Shown here piece by piece: positions 9,280-17,037 of a stretch of 64,000 nucleotides of DNA (positions within the stretch are counted from its first letter, which is position 1; the number at the start of each line of letters is the position of its first letter). Under the pieces are notes generated by a model that saw only the letters and a list, made by a program, of their open reading frames with translations, made no database searches and was not told the origin of the DNA. The translations under genes and the position numbers were made by a program. Origin of the DNA: Rufibacter hautae (lineage in GTDB: Bacteria; Bacteroidota; Bacteroidia; Cytophagales; Hymenobacteraceae). Where the stretch lies: positions 868,001 through 932,000 of the forward strand of contig NZ_VKKY01000003.1 of NCBI RefSeq assembly GCF_008271695.1, given 5' to 3'.

Positions 9280-9813
9280 ATGAAAAAGCTAAGTTTGATA
9301 TTCGCCCTTCTGTTCTTAGTGACTGTTGCCTTCAATGATGCCCAGGCGCAAGAAAGAAAAAAATGGAGCCCACAAGCCAAAGGTGCGGTGATTGGAGCTG
9401 GTACTGGTGCTGCGGCAGGTGCCATCATCAACAAACGTAACCGAGTTGTAGGTGGTGTAGTTGGTGGTGTCGTTGGTGGTGCTGCCGGATATGGTGTAGG
9501 TAAAATCGTTGATAACAAAAGAAAGAAAAGAGCTGCAGAACAAGAAGCTGAGTTCAACAGAACTGTAGCCGCTAACCGCGCTTATTCTTATAACTCATCT
9601 AACAGGTCTTCTGGTTCTGCCAAGAGATCTTCTACTTCCACAGCCGCTAAATCAGCTGCTGTTGCCGCTCCGGCTACCATGGCCTACACTGGCTATACTG
9701 CCGGTCAGCCGCAGATCATGAGCATGTCTAACCTGTCTTTCTTGCCGAACGAGAACTACGGTGACTATTCTAAGCCGTACGCTGATTCTGAATACAGAAG
9801 AAAAAGCTGGTAA
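9280..9813 (+). CDS. Secreted YMGG-type glycine-zipper protein
   Basis: I take the start at 9280 because a clear signal peptide begins there (MKKLSLIFALLFLVTVAF, ending AQA at 23); an upstream in-frame start would add 35 residues that hide it. The 177-residue protein has a glycine zipper at about 33-75, including KGAVIGAGTGAAAGAI and repeated VVGG units, then a basic segment and a Ser/Ala-rich half ending in an acidic/aromatic tail. It is a longer paralogue of the gene at 458. Envelope-associated; function not known. Confidence 0.75.
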   Translation: MKKLSLIFALLFLVTVAFNDAQAQERKKWSPQAKGAVIGAGTGAAAGAIINKRNRVVGGVVGGVVGGAAGYGVGKIVDNKRKKRAAEQEAEFNRTVAANRAYSYNSSNRSSGSAKRSSTSTAAKSAAVAAPATMAYTGYTAGQPQIMSMSNLSFLPNENYGDYSKPYADSEYRRKSW

Positions 9814-9837
9814 GCTGGGCACATGCCTACCTATAGG

Positions 9838-9866
9838 AAAGCCCAAGCCCTGTGCTTGGGCTTTTT
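9838..9866 (+). terminator. Terminator
   Basis: AAGCCCAAGC and GCTTGGGCTT form a hairpin followed by TTTTC, 25 bp after the glycine-zipper gene. Confidence 0.8.
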
Positions 9867-9945
9867 CATTAGAAGTCTATAATATTTGAAACCTCTAATA
9901 TTCAAACCGAGTATGTGGTTTATTGATTCACTAAAATCTGAACGT

Positions 9946-10407
9946 ATGAAATCGTCCATTGTCATGTTTTTGTTTGCGGCCCTGCTTTTCTCCTGTACTA
10001 AAACCGAGAAGAAAGAGCCCGTTAACGTGCAGCAACTGAACCAACAATTTATAGGTGCCTGGAACAGCAGAAACTCGGCCCAATTAGATACCCTTCTTGC
10101 CGAGGATGTACATTTTGTGCAAGGCGAGGTGCATTACAACGGCAAATCTGAAGTGTCGCAGAAATGGGTGCGCGAAACCATGGGTACCATTGAGAACCTG
10201 AAAACTTTCCCGGTGAGCTCCGGTGCTGATGAAAACATCGCTTTTGAAGGTGGTACTTTCACAGTAGATGTAATTCCGTCTGATCGCCAATTACCGAAAG
10301 GAGAGGGCGAAGGTAACTTCATGCTACTCTGGAAAAAGAACGAGAAAGGCGCTTGGAAACTTCACTATGCCCAACTGGAAGACCACCCAGTGCAGGTAGC
10401 CAGATAA
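9946..10407 (+). CDS. Small lipoprotein with a SnoaL/DUF4440-like fold
   Basis: The start at 9946 gives a lipoprotein signal ending in LLFSC; an earlier in-frame start would add 20 residues with no signal. The 153-residue product has the pattern of NTF2-fold proteins: QFIGAWNSRNSAQLDTLLAED near the beginning, then strands with FVQGEVHYNGKSE and a final LLWKKNEKGAWKLHYAQLED. Proteins of this kind are either small enzymes or ligand-binding proteins; the substrate cannot be inferred. It stands alone with a terminator behind it. Confidence 0.7.
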   Translation: MKSSIVMFLFAALLFSCTKTEKKEPVNVQQLNQQFIGAWNSRNSAQLDTLLAEDVHFVQGEVHYNGKSEVSQKWVRETMGTIENLKTFPVSSGADENIAFEGGTFTVDVIPSDRQLPKGEGEGNFMLLWKKNEKGAWKLHYAQLEDHPVQVAR

Positions 10408-10434
10408 GCATTGAGAATTTAGCGTTAATTTCTG

Positions 10435-10466
10435 AAGGCTTGGAGAAGTAATCTCCAAGCCTTTTT
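10435..10466 (+). terminator. Terminator
   Basis: AAGGCTTGGAGA (10435-10446) pairs with TCTCCAAGCCTT (10451-10462) and is followed by TTT. Confidence 0.85.
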
Positions 10467-10541
10467 CTTGGAGCACACTTTAGGTTGTTTACTTGAGTTA
10501 AAAGACGGAATAGAATCTCTAGAGCTTTTTACTGGTTATGT

Positions 10542-10702
10542 GTAGAGTTAGCGTCAGCGCTCTACGCACTTACCGGACAGCCAATCTCCTGATTGGCGTA
10601 CTGGAGAAGGGCAGATGTTTCGATGGTGTTTCCAGAAAAAAGTGCAGGATAAGCACCGTAGTATTAAGCTTCCAAGTTTCACCAATCAGGAGATTGGCTG
10701 TC
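10542..10702. repeat. Pair of inverted 21-bp hairpin units in a gene-free stretch
   Basis: GACAGCCAATCTCCTGATTGG (10576-10596) recurs exactly inverted at 10682-10702, 85 bp away. Each unit is itself a small hairpin, CCAATC(4)GATTGG. A further imperfect hairpin, GTAGAG...CTCTAC, lies at 10542-10565. The 476-bp region 10408-10883 has no coding capacity that I can support. The layout could be a miniature mobile element or a structured RNA. Confidence 0.55.
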
Positions 10703-10827
10703 TGAGAGTGGCTTAGTGAGAGACTATGCACAATGTACCGCACTACTTATCGTGATGGCTTGAGACTACAAACACATATACATGAGAAAAAGCTGATCTT
10801 TTTACGCCCGTTTTCCTGAAAACACCT

Positions 10828-10869
10828 ATAAAGCAAAAAGGCACCGCATGCGGTGCCTTTTTGCTTTAT
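10828..10869 (-). terminator. Perfect 42-bp palindrome, isc operon terminator
   Basis: The halves meet at GCATGC (centre 10848/10849). The stem contains AAAAAGGCACCGC and its exact complement, with T-runs on both sides. It ends 14 bp before the IscA-type stop codon, so it terminates the isc operon. Confidence 0.85.
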
Positions 10870-10883
10870 TACAATGAAACAAG

Positions 10884-11210
10884 TTATACAGAGAAACTGT
10901 CGCCGCAGCCGCAGGTACGGCTGGCATTGGGGTTGTTGAAGAAGAAGCCTTTGCCGTTTAATCCATCGGAGAAGTCCAGCTCAGTGCCAGCTAGGTAAAG
11001 GAAGCTTTTCATATCTACCACTACCTTCACGCCTTTGTCTTCAAACTCCTGGTCCATGGGCTTTACCTCGTCATCGAAGTCCAGCTTGTAAGACAATCCG
11101 GAGCATCCACCACCGGCTACAGAGGCTCTCAAGCGGAAGCTGTCATTTATGTTAGAGTCTTGCTTCAGCTTTTCTACTTTTTCTTTTGCTTTATCAGAAA
11201 CGGTAATCAT
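10884..11210 (-). CDS. iscA: IscA/ErpA-type iron-sulfur assembly protein
   Basis: A 108-residue A-type carrier that receives iron-sulfur clusters from IscU and passes them to client proteins. All three conserved cysteines are present: C36 (GGGCSG), C100 and C102 (CGCG near the end). Length is normal. It is the last gene of a minus-strand operon iscS-iscU-unknown-iscA and is closed by a strong palindromic terminator. IscA and ErpA cannot be told apart from the sequence alone; the operon position is why the iscA symbol is used. Confidence 0.9.
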   Translation of the reverse strand: MITVSDKAKEKVEKLKQDSNINDSFRLRASVAGGGCSGLSYKLDFDDEVKPMDQEFEDKGVKVVVDMKSFLYLAGTELDFSDGLNGKGFFFNNPNASRTCGCGDSFSV

Positions 11211-11228
11211 ACGCGTGTCCTTTTTAAT

Positions 11229-11636
11229 TTAAGAGACTGGGTTCAAAACCACACTGAAAACGGTGATGGTGTTGATGTCCCGGCCATAATATAGTTTATC
11301 CAACGCATCATACATGTTGGTCGCCCGGAAGTAGGAGGTGTTCAGCTCGCGCTCGCCCCGCGCCACCCACTGGATGGTAAAGGAGCTTTCTTGGTCACGC
11401 GATTGCCGCACATAGTCCAGCATCTTCCGGAGCGCATCCACCCGGTCATAACCTGTTACGGTATGGAACAGGAACGACTGGTGGTGCCGCGGGTTCACGG
11501 TAATCAAATCAAGGCGCATTCGGTCTTCCATGGGGCGGAAGTCAAACAAAAGCTGACTTCCCTCCATGCCTAAATGCTCCTCAATCTGCTTCTGAATCCG
11601 GGCGCTCTCTACGTGCACATTGGTGGATACATCCAT
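11229..11636 (-). CDS. Unknown protein inside the isc operon
   Basis: I do not recognise this 135-residue protein. It has no signal peptide, membrane segment or cysteine. It starts MDVSTNVHVESARIQKQIEE, has RMRLDLITVNPRHHQSFLFHT in the middle and a relatively hydrophobic end with NTITVFSVVLNPVS. It lies 15 bp downstream of iscU and 18 bp upstream of the IscA-type gene, so it is almost certainly co-transcribed with them. It replaces the hscB-hscA-fdx genes seen in proteobacterial isc operons. A role in cluster assembly is inferred from position only. Confidence 0.7.
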   Translation of the reverse strand: MDVSTNVHVESARIQKQIEEHLGMEGSQLLFDFRPMEDRMRLDLITVNPRHHQSFLFHTVTGYDRVDALRKMLDYVRQSRDQESSFTIQWVARGERELNTSYFRATNMYDALDKLYYGRDINTITVFSVVLNPVS

Positions 11637-11651
11637 GCGCTCGCAGGAATC

Positions 11652-12065
11652 TTAGTGGTGCGACTTAGCCTCTACCAATGGCTCCAGACCGTTTTTCACG
11701 CGGTAGTCATTAATAGCAGACTTGATAGCGTCCTCGGCTAGAACAGAGCAGTGAATTTTAACTGGCGGTAACGCCAATTCTTCCACAATCTCCATGTTGT
11801 CAATGGCCAACGCCTCGTCAACAGTTTTGCCTTTCAACCACTCCGTGGCCAAAGAAGAAGAAGCAATAGCAGAACCACAACCGAAAGTTTTGAACTTGGC
11901 ATCGGTGATTACTTGGTTCTCATCTACTTCGATCTGCAAACGCATTACGTCACCGCACTCAGGGGCACCTACTAAACCAGTACCCACGTTTGATTTTGAT
12001 TTGTCCAGCGTACCTACGTTGCGTGGGTTGCTGTAATGATCTATTACTTTATCTGAATAAGCCAT
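11652..12065 (-). CDS. iscU: Iron-sulfur cluster scaffold protein IscU
   Basis: A 137-residue scaffold on which [2Fe-2S] clusters are built with sulfur from IscS. The ligand residues are all visible: C37 (APECGD), D39, C63 (FGCGSA), H105 and C106 (KIHCS). The chaperone-recognition motif LPPVK is at 99-103, which is notable because no hscA or hscB gene is nearby; the chaperones must be elsewhere or be general DnaK/DnaJ. The C-terminus ends in KSHH. It lies second in the operon after iscS. Confidence 0.95.
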   Translation of the reverse strand: MAYSDKVIDHYSNPRNVGTLDKSKSNVGTGLVGAPECGDVMRLQIEVDENQVITDAKFKTFGCGSAIASSSLATEWLKGKTVDEALAIDNMEIVEELALPPVKIHCSVLAEDAIKSAINDYRVKNGLEPLVEAKSHH

Positions 12066-12098
12066 GGCTTTGTTTTAATTACAATTTTATAAAAATGC

Positions 12099-12182
12099 AT
12101 TAAGAATGGGGGTAAGTAACTAGGGTATACGATATTAGATCCTATTCTGATCATACCTACTCCTTAATTCCCCATTCTTAAT
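12099..12182. repeat. Inverted repeat between iscS and iscU
   Basis: ATTAAGAATGGGG (12099-12111) and CCCCATTCTTAAT (12170-12182) are perfect 13-base arms around a 58-base loop. The stem covers most of the 124-bp iscS-iscU gap. It could stabilise or separate the mRNA segments; no T-run follows on the minus strand, so a simple terminator is less likely. Confidence 0.6.
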
Positions 12183-12189
12183 TAAAATC

Positions 12190-13404
12190 TTAGTGTTCTG
12201 CCCACTCTACAGAGTCAAGGTCAATACCTTCTTTGAACATTTCCCACAGCGGGCTTAGTTCACGAAGTTTGGTCACAGCTTCCTTCACGTGGCTGATGGC
12301 GTAATCCACTTCCTCATCGGTAGTGAAACGGCTCAAACCGAAACGCAGGGAAGAGTGCGCCAGGTCATCGCTCATGCCCATTGCTTTGAGCACGTAAGAA
12401 GGCTCCAGGGAAGCAGAAGTACAGGCAGATCCTGAAGATACGGCAATGTCTTTCACGCCCATCATCAAGCCTTCCCCCTCTACATATTTGAAGGAGATGT
12501 TGCTTACGTGGGGTAGACGGCTCTCTTTGTTTCCGTTCAGGTAAGACTCTTCCATTTGCAGCAACTCGCGCTCCAAGCGGTCACGCATGGCGATGATGCG
12601 GGCAGTGTCAGAAGCCATGTCGGTGCGGCAGATCTCGGCGGCTTTGCCTAAACCTACAATACCAGGCACGTTCAAGGTACCAGAACGCATGCCGCGCTCG
12701 TGTCCGCCACCGTCCATCTGGGCAGTAACTTTTACCCGTGGGTTTTTACGACGTACGTACAAGGCACCAACGCCTTTAGGACCGTACATTTTGTGACCGG
12801 AGAAAGCCATGATGTCAATACCATCGGCTTCCACATCCACCGGAATTTTACCCACGGCTTGGGTCGCATCTGAGAAGAACAGAACGCCATGTTTCTTGGC
12901 AATTCTTCCGATCTCTCTGATAGGCTGAATCACACCCACCTCGTTGTTTCCATACATGATAGAGATCAGGATGGTCTTGTCCGTGATGGCAGCTTCCAGT
13001 TCTTCCAGGTTAATCAGGCCTTCTGCGTCTACCTGCAGATAGGTTACCTGTCCGCCCAGTTTCTCAATGTGCTTACACGTATCCAACACTGCTTTGTGCT
13101 CAGTAGTGGCCGTGATGATATGGTTTCCTTTAGAGGCATACATCTCAAACACACCCTTGATGGCAAGGTTGTCTGACTCCGTAGCGCCTGAAGTGAAAAT
13201 CAATTCCTTGGGGTTACAGTTAATCAATGCCGCGATCTGCTCACGGGCATAGTCTACCGCTTCTTCGGCGGCCCAGCCGAACGGGTGATTCCGGGACGCA
13301 GCGTTCCCGAAGTGATTGGTGAAGTACGGCAACATGGCCTCCAACACGCGCGGGTCCATAGGCGTGGTGGCATTATTATCTAGATAAATCGGAAATTTCA
13401 GCAT
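12190..13404 (-). CDS. iscS: Cysteine desulfurase IscS
   Basis: A 404-residue PLP enzyme that takes sulfur from L-cysteine and supplies it as persulfide to IscU. The PLP lysine is K205 in [11 protein letters not shown], the cofactor region contains ATTEHK, and the catalytic loop cysteine is C328 in [10 protein letters not shown]; the long loop is that of IscS-type rather than SufS-type enzymes. It is the first gene of the operon. No IscR regulator gene is found beside it, so the operon is regulated in another way or by a distant gene. Confidence 0.95.
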   Translation of the reverse strand: MLKFPIYLDNNATTPMDPRVLEAMLPYFTNHFGNAASRNHPFGWAAEEAVDYAREQIAALINCNPKELIFTSGATESDNLAIKGVFEMYASKGNHIITATTEHKAVLDTCKHIEKLGGQVTYLQVDAEGLINLEELEAAITDKTILISIMYGNNEVGVIQPIREIGRIAKKHGVLFFSDATQAVGKIPVDVEADGIDIMAFSGHKMYGPKGVGALYVRRKNPRVKVTAQMDGGGHERGMRSGTLNVPGIVGLGKAAEICRTDMASDTARIIAMRDRLERELLQMEESYLNGNKESRLPHVSNISFKYVEGEGLMMGVKDIAVSSGSACTSASLEPSYVLKAMGMSDDLAHSSLRFGLSRFTTDEEVDYAISHVKEAVTKLRELSPLWEMFKEGIDLDSVEWAEH

Positions 13405-13523
13405 CTTCGTCAGTAGTTTTCCTGTGTTGGCTTATCAAAAAAACAGATTTTAGCTCCAGTTAGTTTGATTTGCACGCAAAAATACACAAAAAACATTACT
13501 TAGAATACCTTTAAATAAACCGT

Positions 13524-13922
13524 ATGCATGTAGAACATATTGGCATTGCCGTGAAAAATTGCCAAGAAGCAAATCAATTGTTTGCCAAATTATTAGGCGC
13601 AGAGCCTTACAAGGCCGAAAAAGTTGAAAGCGAAGCCGTTAATACCTCCTTTTTCCACGTGGGCAACACCAAGATTGAGCTTCTGGAAGCCACCGCCGAG
13701 CACAGCGCCATCCATAAGTTCATTGAGAAGAAAGGGGAGGGGATTCATCACATTGCCTTTGAAGTGGAGGACATTGTAGCCGAGATGGAGCGCCTCAAAG
13801 CCCAGGGTTTCCAACTCCTGAACGAGGCCCCTAAACTCGGCGCCGATAATAAACTGGTCTGCTTTGTGCACCCAAAATCAGCCAACGGAGTGCTGGTGGA
13901 ATTGTGCCAGGAGATCAAATAA
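13524..13922 (+). CDS. mce: Methylmalonyl-CoA epimerase
   Basis: A 132-residue vicinal-oxygen-chelate protein that interconverts the two methylmalonyl-CoA epimers in propionate metabolism. The metal-ligand positions fit the family: H5 (EHIGIAV), H76 in GEGIHHIAFEV, and E126 in VLVELCQE. Length is normal for the family. The mutase and carboxylase genes are not in the window. It is divergent from iscS with 119 bp between the starts. Confidence 0.92.
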   Translation: MHVEHIGIAVKNCQEANQLFAKLLGAEPYKAEKVESEAVNTSFFHVGNTKIELLEATAEHSAIHKFIEKKGEGIHHIAFEVEDIVAEMERLKAQGFQLLNEAPKLGADNKLVCFVHPKSANGVLVELCQEIK

Positions 13923-13935
13923 ATGGCTTTACGGT

Positions 13936-13973
13936 CGTTTTTAGGCCGTTTTAGTAAAAACATGCCCTAAGCG
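13936..13973. repeat. Dispersed palindrome copy
   Basis: CGTTTTTAGGCCGTTTT faces AAAAACATGCCCTAAGCG. The inner part pairs imperfectly, the outer TTAGG/CCTAA pair. It lies 13 bp behind mce. Confidence 0.6.
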
Positions 13974-14272
13974 TAAATGGCGAGACACTTAAAGAATATT
14001 TGAACATGACTAGGTCTTTTGGGCGGGTGTAAAGGTGAGTTGAAGGGCTTCCCAAAATCCGCTGCCAAGGCTTTTGAATAATGGAAGGAACAATGCTTTC
14101 GCTTTGATTCTGGCGCTATCCTGAAAGATACCAGGTGTAGAAGAAGTAAACGGGCTATAGGCTGAAGGTTTTGTGGCTTCGAAGACCTCCGTGTTGTCTG
14201 CAGAGCCTTTGAGTGTCTCTGCCTGTTCTGTTTTGCTGCCGAGTTGCCAAAAGCAGGCTTAAAATGGCTGGG
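13974..14272. other. Gene-free stretch upstream of cca
   Basis: About 300 bp with no coding potential, structured RNA or repeat that I can support; it ends at the promoter of the tRNA nucleotidyltransferase gene. Confidence 0.45.
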
Positions 14273-14304
14273 TTTGTCAAAGCCTACCCATTCCCGTACC
14301 TTTG
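14273..14304 (+). promoter_or_regulatory. Bacteroidetes-type promoter of the tRNA nucleotidyltransferase gene
   Basis: TTTG at 14273-14276 and TACCTTTG at 14297-14304 are separated by 20 bp, an exact match to the TTTG / TAnnTTTG consensus. Transcription would begin near 14311, about 60 bp before the start codon. Confidence 0.75.
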
Positions 14305-14372
14305 CAGCCTGAACAGTGTCTTTTCCAACCAGGAAAGGGTTGTTTAAAAAGTACAGAATCAATTTGTTGCCC

Positions 14373-15797
14373 ATGACCACTGAGATTACCCTTCCAGAAC
14401 ACCCAGTTTTTGCCGTAGTGGCCCAGGCCGCGAAGGAGTTGAACACGGAGGCGTACGTCATCGGTGGATTTGTGCGGGACCTGGTGCTTAAGCGGCCCTC
14501 CAAAGACATTGACGTGGTGTGCATAGGAAGTGGCATTGACCTGGCGCAACTGGTGGCCAGTAAGCTCCCCAACAAACCCAAAGTAGCCGTTTTCAAGAAC
14601 TTCGGGACGGCCATGCTCAAAACCGAGGACGGCTGGGAAGTGGAGTTTGTGGGAGCCCGCAAAGAGTCTTACCGGTCCGATTCCCGCAAGCCCGAGGTGG
14701 AGCAAGGAACACTGGAAGATGATCTGAACCGCCGCGACTTCACCATCAACGCCATGGGCATCAGCCTGAACGAAGGCAGTTTCGGGGAGTTGGTGGATCG
14801 GTTCGAGGGGATGAAGGACCTGCGGCGCAAGAACCTCAAAACGCCGCTAGCGCCGGGCATCACCTTTTCAGATGATCCGTTGCGGATGATGCGGGCCATC
14901 AGGTTCGCCTCGCAACTCAACTTTGACATCGACCCAGACACGTTTGACGCCATTGGGGAGAACAAGGAGCGCATTAAGATTGTGTCGCAGGAGCGCATCA
15001 CCGATGAGCTGAACAAGATCGTGCTCTCCAAAAAGCCGTCGTACGGATTCAAGCTGCTGTTCCAGACCGGACTGTTGCATTTGATCTTCCCCAAAATGGT
15101 GAAGCTGCACGGCGTAGAGACGATCAACAAGAACTCGCACAAAGACAATTTCTACCATACGCTGCAGGTGCTGGACAACGTGGCCGAGGTCTCAGATGAC
15201 CTTTGGCTCCGCTGGGCCGCCATCCTCCACGACATCGCCAAGCCCGAGACCAAGCGCTACAACGAGAAAGTGGGCTGGACCTTCCACGGCCACGAAGACC
15301 GCGGCGCCCGCCAGGTGCCTAAGATTTTCGCTGATCTCAAGTTGCCGCTGAACGAGCACATGAAGCAGGTGCAGAAACTGGTTCGGCTCCACTTACGGCC
15401 AATTGCGCTGGTAAAGGAAACCGTGACTGATTCTGCCATCCGGAGATTATTGTTTGAGGCAGGAGATGACATCGACTTGCTCATGCAACTCTGCAAAGCC
15501 GATATCACCTCCAAGAACCATGACAAGGTGAAGCGCTACCTGCAGAACTTTGAGAAGGTGGAGGCCAAATTGAAAGAGGTGGAGGAGAAAGACAGCCTGC
15601 GCAACTTCCAACCGGTTATCAGCGGAGACTTGATCATGCAGACTTTCGGGATCTCTCCGTCCAAGGAAGTAGGTATCCTGAAGAACGCCATCACGGAGGC
15701 CATTCTGGAAGGCGAAATCCGCAACGAGTATGACGAGGCTTTCCCTTTCTTATTATCTGAAGGCAAGAAGCTTGGTTTGCAGCCGGTGACTTCCTGA
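14373..15797 (+). CDS. CCA-type tRNA nucleotidyltransferase with HD domain
   Basis: A 474-residue class II nucleotidyltransferase that adds or repairs the CCA end of tRNAs. The start at 14373 (MTTEITLPEHPVF) is preferred over 14316 because it gives the usual N-terminus. The motifs are GGFVRD at 31-36, the catalytic pair D45/D47 in DIDVV, RRDFTINAM at 120-128, and an HD domain with HD at 286-287 (AAILHDIAKP). This combination is standard for Bacteroidetes enzymes often called poly(A) polymerase or CCA-adding enzyme. Neither tRNA-Lys gene in the window encodes a CCA end directly, consistent with a need for it. Confidence 0.93.
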   Translation: MTTEITLPEHPVFAVVAQAAKELNTEAYVIGGFVRDLVLKRPSKDIDVVCIGSGIDLAQLVASKLPNKPKVAVFKNFGTAMLKTEDGWEVEFVGARKESYRSDSRKPEVEQGTLEDDLNRRDFTINAMGISLNEGSFGELVDRFEGMKDLRRKNLKTPLAPGITFSDDPLRMMRAIRFASQLNFDIDPDTFDAIGENKERIKIVSQERITDELNKIVLSKKPSYGFKLLFQTGLLHLIFPKMVKLHGVETINKNSHKDNFYHTLQVLDNVAEVSDDLWLRWAAILHDIAKPETKRYNEKVGWTFHGHEDRGARQVPKIFADLKLPLNEHMKQVQKLVRLHLRPIALVKETVTDSAIRRLLFEAGDDIDLLMQLCKADITSKNHDKVKRYLQNFEKVEAKLKEVEEKDSLRNFQPVISGDLIMQTFGISPSKEVGILKNAITEAILEGEIRNEYDEAFPFLLSEGKKLGLQPVTS

Positions 15798-15825
15798 AAG
15801 CAGTAGGGAACCGGAAGTTTCAACC

Positions 15826-15886
15826 AAAAGAGGATTTCGTTTAGCGTCTGATTTACAAAAACAGGCGCTAAACGGATTCCTCTTTT
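15826..15886. terminator. Bidirectional terminator built on a dispersed-palindrome copy
   Basis: The core CGTTTAGCGTCTG...CAGGCGCTAAACG (15838-15874) is a family copy with a G-T wobble. It is extended by AAAAGAGGA on the left and TCCTCTTTTT on the right. It separates two convergent genes. Confidence 0.8.
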
Positions 15887-15887
15887 T

Positions 15888-16781
15888 TTATGGGTTGGCT
15901 TTTTTAGTTAGGGCGCACTTCAAAGCCTCGGCTTGCATGGGCACGTGGTTTCTGCCCACCACCGCCAGTACCCGCTCGCCTCTAAGGACGGCTTCAGAAA
16001 GGATCCGGTACATGTGCGCGTTTCGGTTCTCGCTGCTCTGGCGGTTGATGTCGTTGGTGAAGTTACCGCCGGTTTTCAGGCTGTCTCCCAAAGGGTCAAA
16101 CCAAGCGGTTGGAGCCTCCCACCAGTGAACTGGAGCCGTCCAGTATTTCTGGTAGGCCACCTGTAAAGCCGCTAGATCCGGAATCACTCCGTCAAAACCC
16201 TTGATCATGGTGTTGGCTTTCTGCAGCAGTTGGGTGATGGCGGTTTTCAGCTGGTCTTCGTTCAGGACCTTACGCTCCCGTAGTCGGCTTGCCTCGCGCA
16301 GTACAAAAAACAGCTTGACTTGCTCCTTGCTGAACCGGCTGGATTTCAAGAGTTGGTCTATCTCTTCCTGCGGTGACATTTCCAAGGTCACGGTTTTTAT
16401 GCCATCGGCTTGGGCCAGGAAGCGCACGTAGCCAGACTCCCCGAACTGTTTGATGGTTTCCTCTTCAGTGGCAGCAACACCTCGGTTTGGTCCCTCAAAA
16501 AAGGCAAGGGTTGGTTTCAGCGTGTTCCAGGCCTGTTTGATCTGGGCAAACTGGGCGTGCGTGGGATCTGAGGTATGCGTAGTGCCAATGTATTCCAGGC
16601 TTCCGCCCGAAGGACTTTGCAGGGTTAGATTCCACTGCGTTGTTGGTGTCTCTTTCCAGTTTTTATAGGAAAGCAATTTAGTGTCGCAATCTGTAGGGGG
16701 CGTTTGGGCCTTACTTTGGGAAAAGGAGGCCAAAAATAGAGCCAGCACCATAGAGCCCATGGCGAAAATCTGGTTTTTCAT
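15888..16781 (-). CDS. Secreted TraB/GumN-like (DUF5694-type) protein
   Basis: The start at 16781 gives a signal peptide (MKNQIFAMGSMVLALFLASF, ending SKA); a longer in-frame version would add 13 residues in front. The mature protein of about 270 residues has EYIGTTHTSDPTHAQF near its beginning, FFEGPNRG in the middle and RVLAVVGRNHVPMQA at the end. A conserved histidine at each end and a central glutamate are typical of the TIKI/TraB/GumN fold, a group with proposed metal-dependent protease or erythromycin-esterase-like activity. Its substrate is unknown. It converges with cca at a shared terminator. Confidence 0.65.
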   Translation of the reverse strand: MKNQIFAMGSMVLALFLASFSQSKAQTPPTDCDTKLLSYKNWKETPTTQWNLTLQSPSGGSLEYIGTTHTSDPTHAQFAQIKQAWNTLKPTLAFFEGPNRGVAATEEETIKQFGESGYVRFLAQADGIKTVTLEMSPQEEIDQLLKSSRFSKEQVKLFFVLREASRLRERKVLNEDQLKTAITQLLQKANTMIKGFDGVIPDLAALQVAYQKYWTAPVHWWEAPTAWFDPLGDSLKTGGNFTNDINRQSSENRNAHMYRILSEAVLRGERVLAVVGRNHVPMQAEALKCALTKKANP

Positions 16782-16995
16782 CTGAGTTGAATGGGGATGA
16801 AGTGGAAGTCTAAGCGGCAACAGGGTTTGCCGAAATCTCTGAGGAGAAAAGGGAGGGCTGAATAAGGGAAGGTAAATTCAGCAACTTAGATTCATTTCAT
16901 GGAGGGGGAAAAAGAAGGAGGACTTTGCCAGAAGCGCGTCCTCCCTATACAAAAGCTTCTCAAGAAATCCAGAAAGAGAGCTTTTGGTGACAAAT

Positions 16996-17033
16996 CGTTT
17001 AGGGCCTATTTTCTGCAAAACAGGCCCTAAACG
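16996..17033. repeat. Dispersed palindrome copy (near-perfect)
   Basis: CGTTTAGGGCCTATTTT faces AAAACAGGCCCTAAACG with a CTGC loop and one mismatch. It ends 4 bp before the pspC-family stop codon, in the position of a terminator, but has no T-run. Confidence 0.8.
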
Positions 17034-17037
17034 GGTA

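Noticed and set aside
13967-14662. Long minus-strand frame across the cca promoter
   Set aside because: It overlaps the conserved start of the tRNA nucleotidyltransferase and a well-matched promoter; the translation is Ser/Pro/Arg-rich without a domain.
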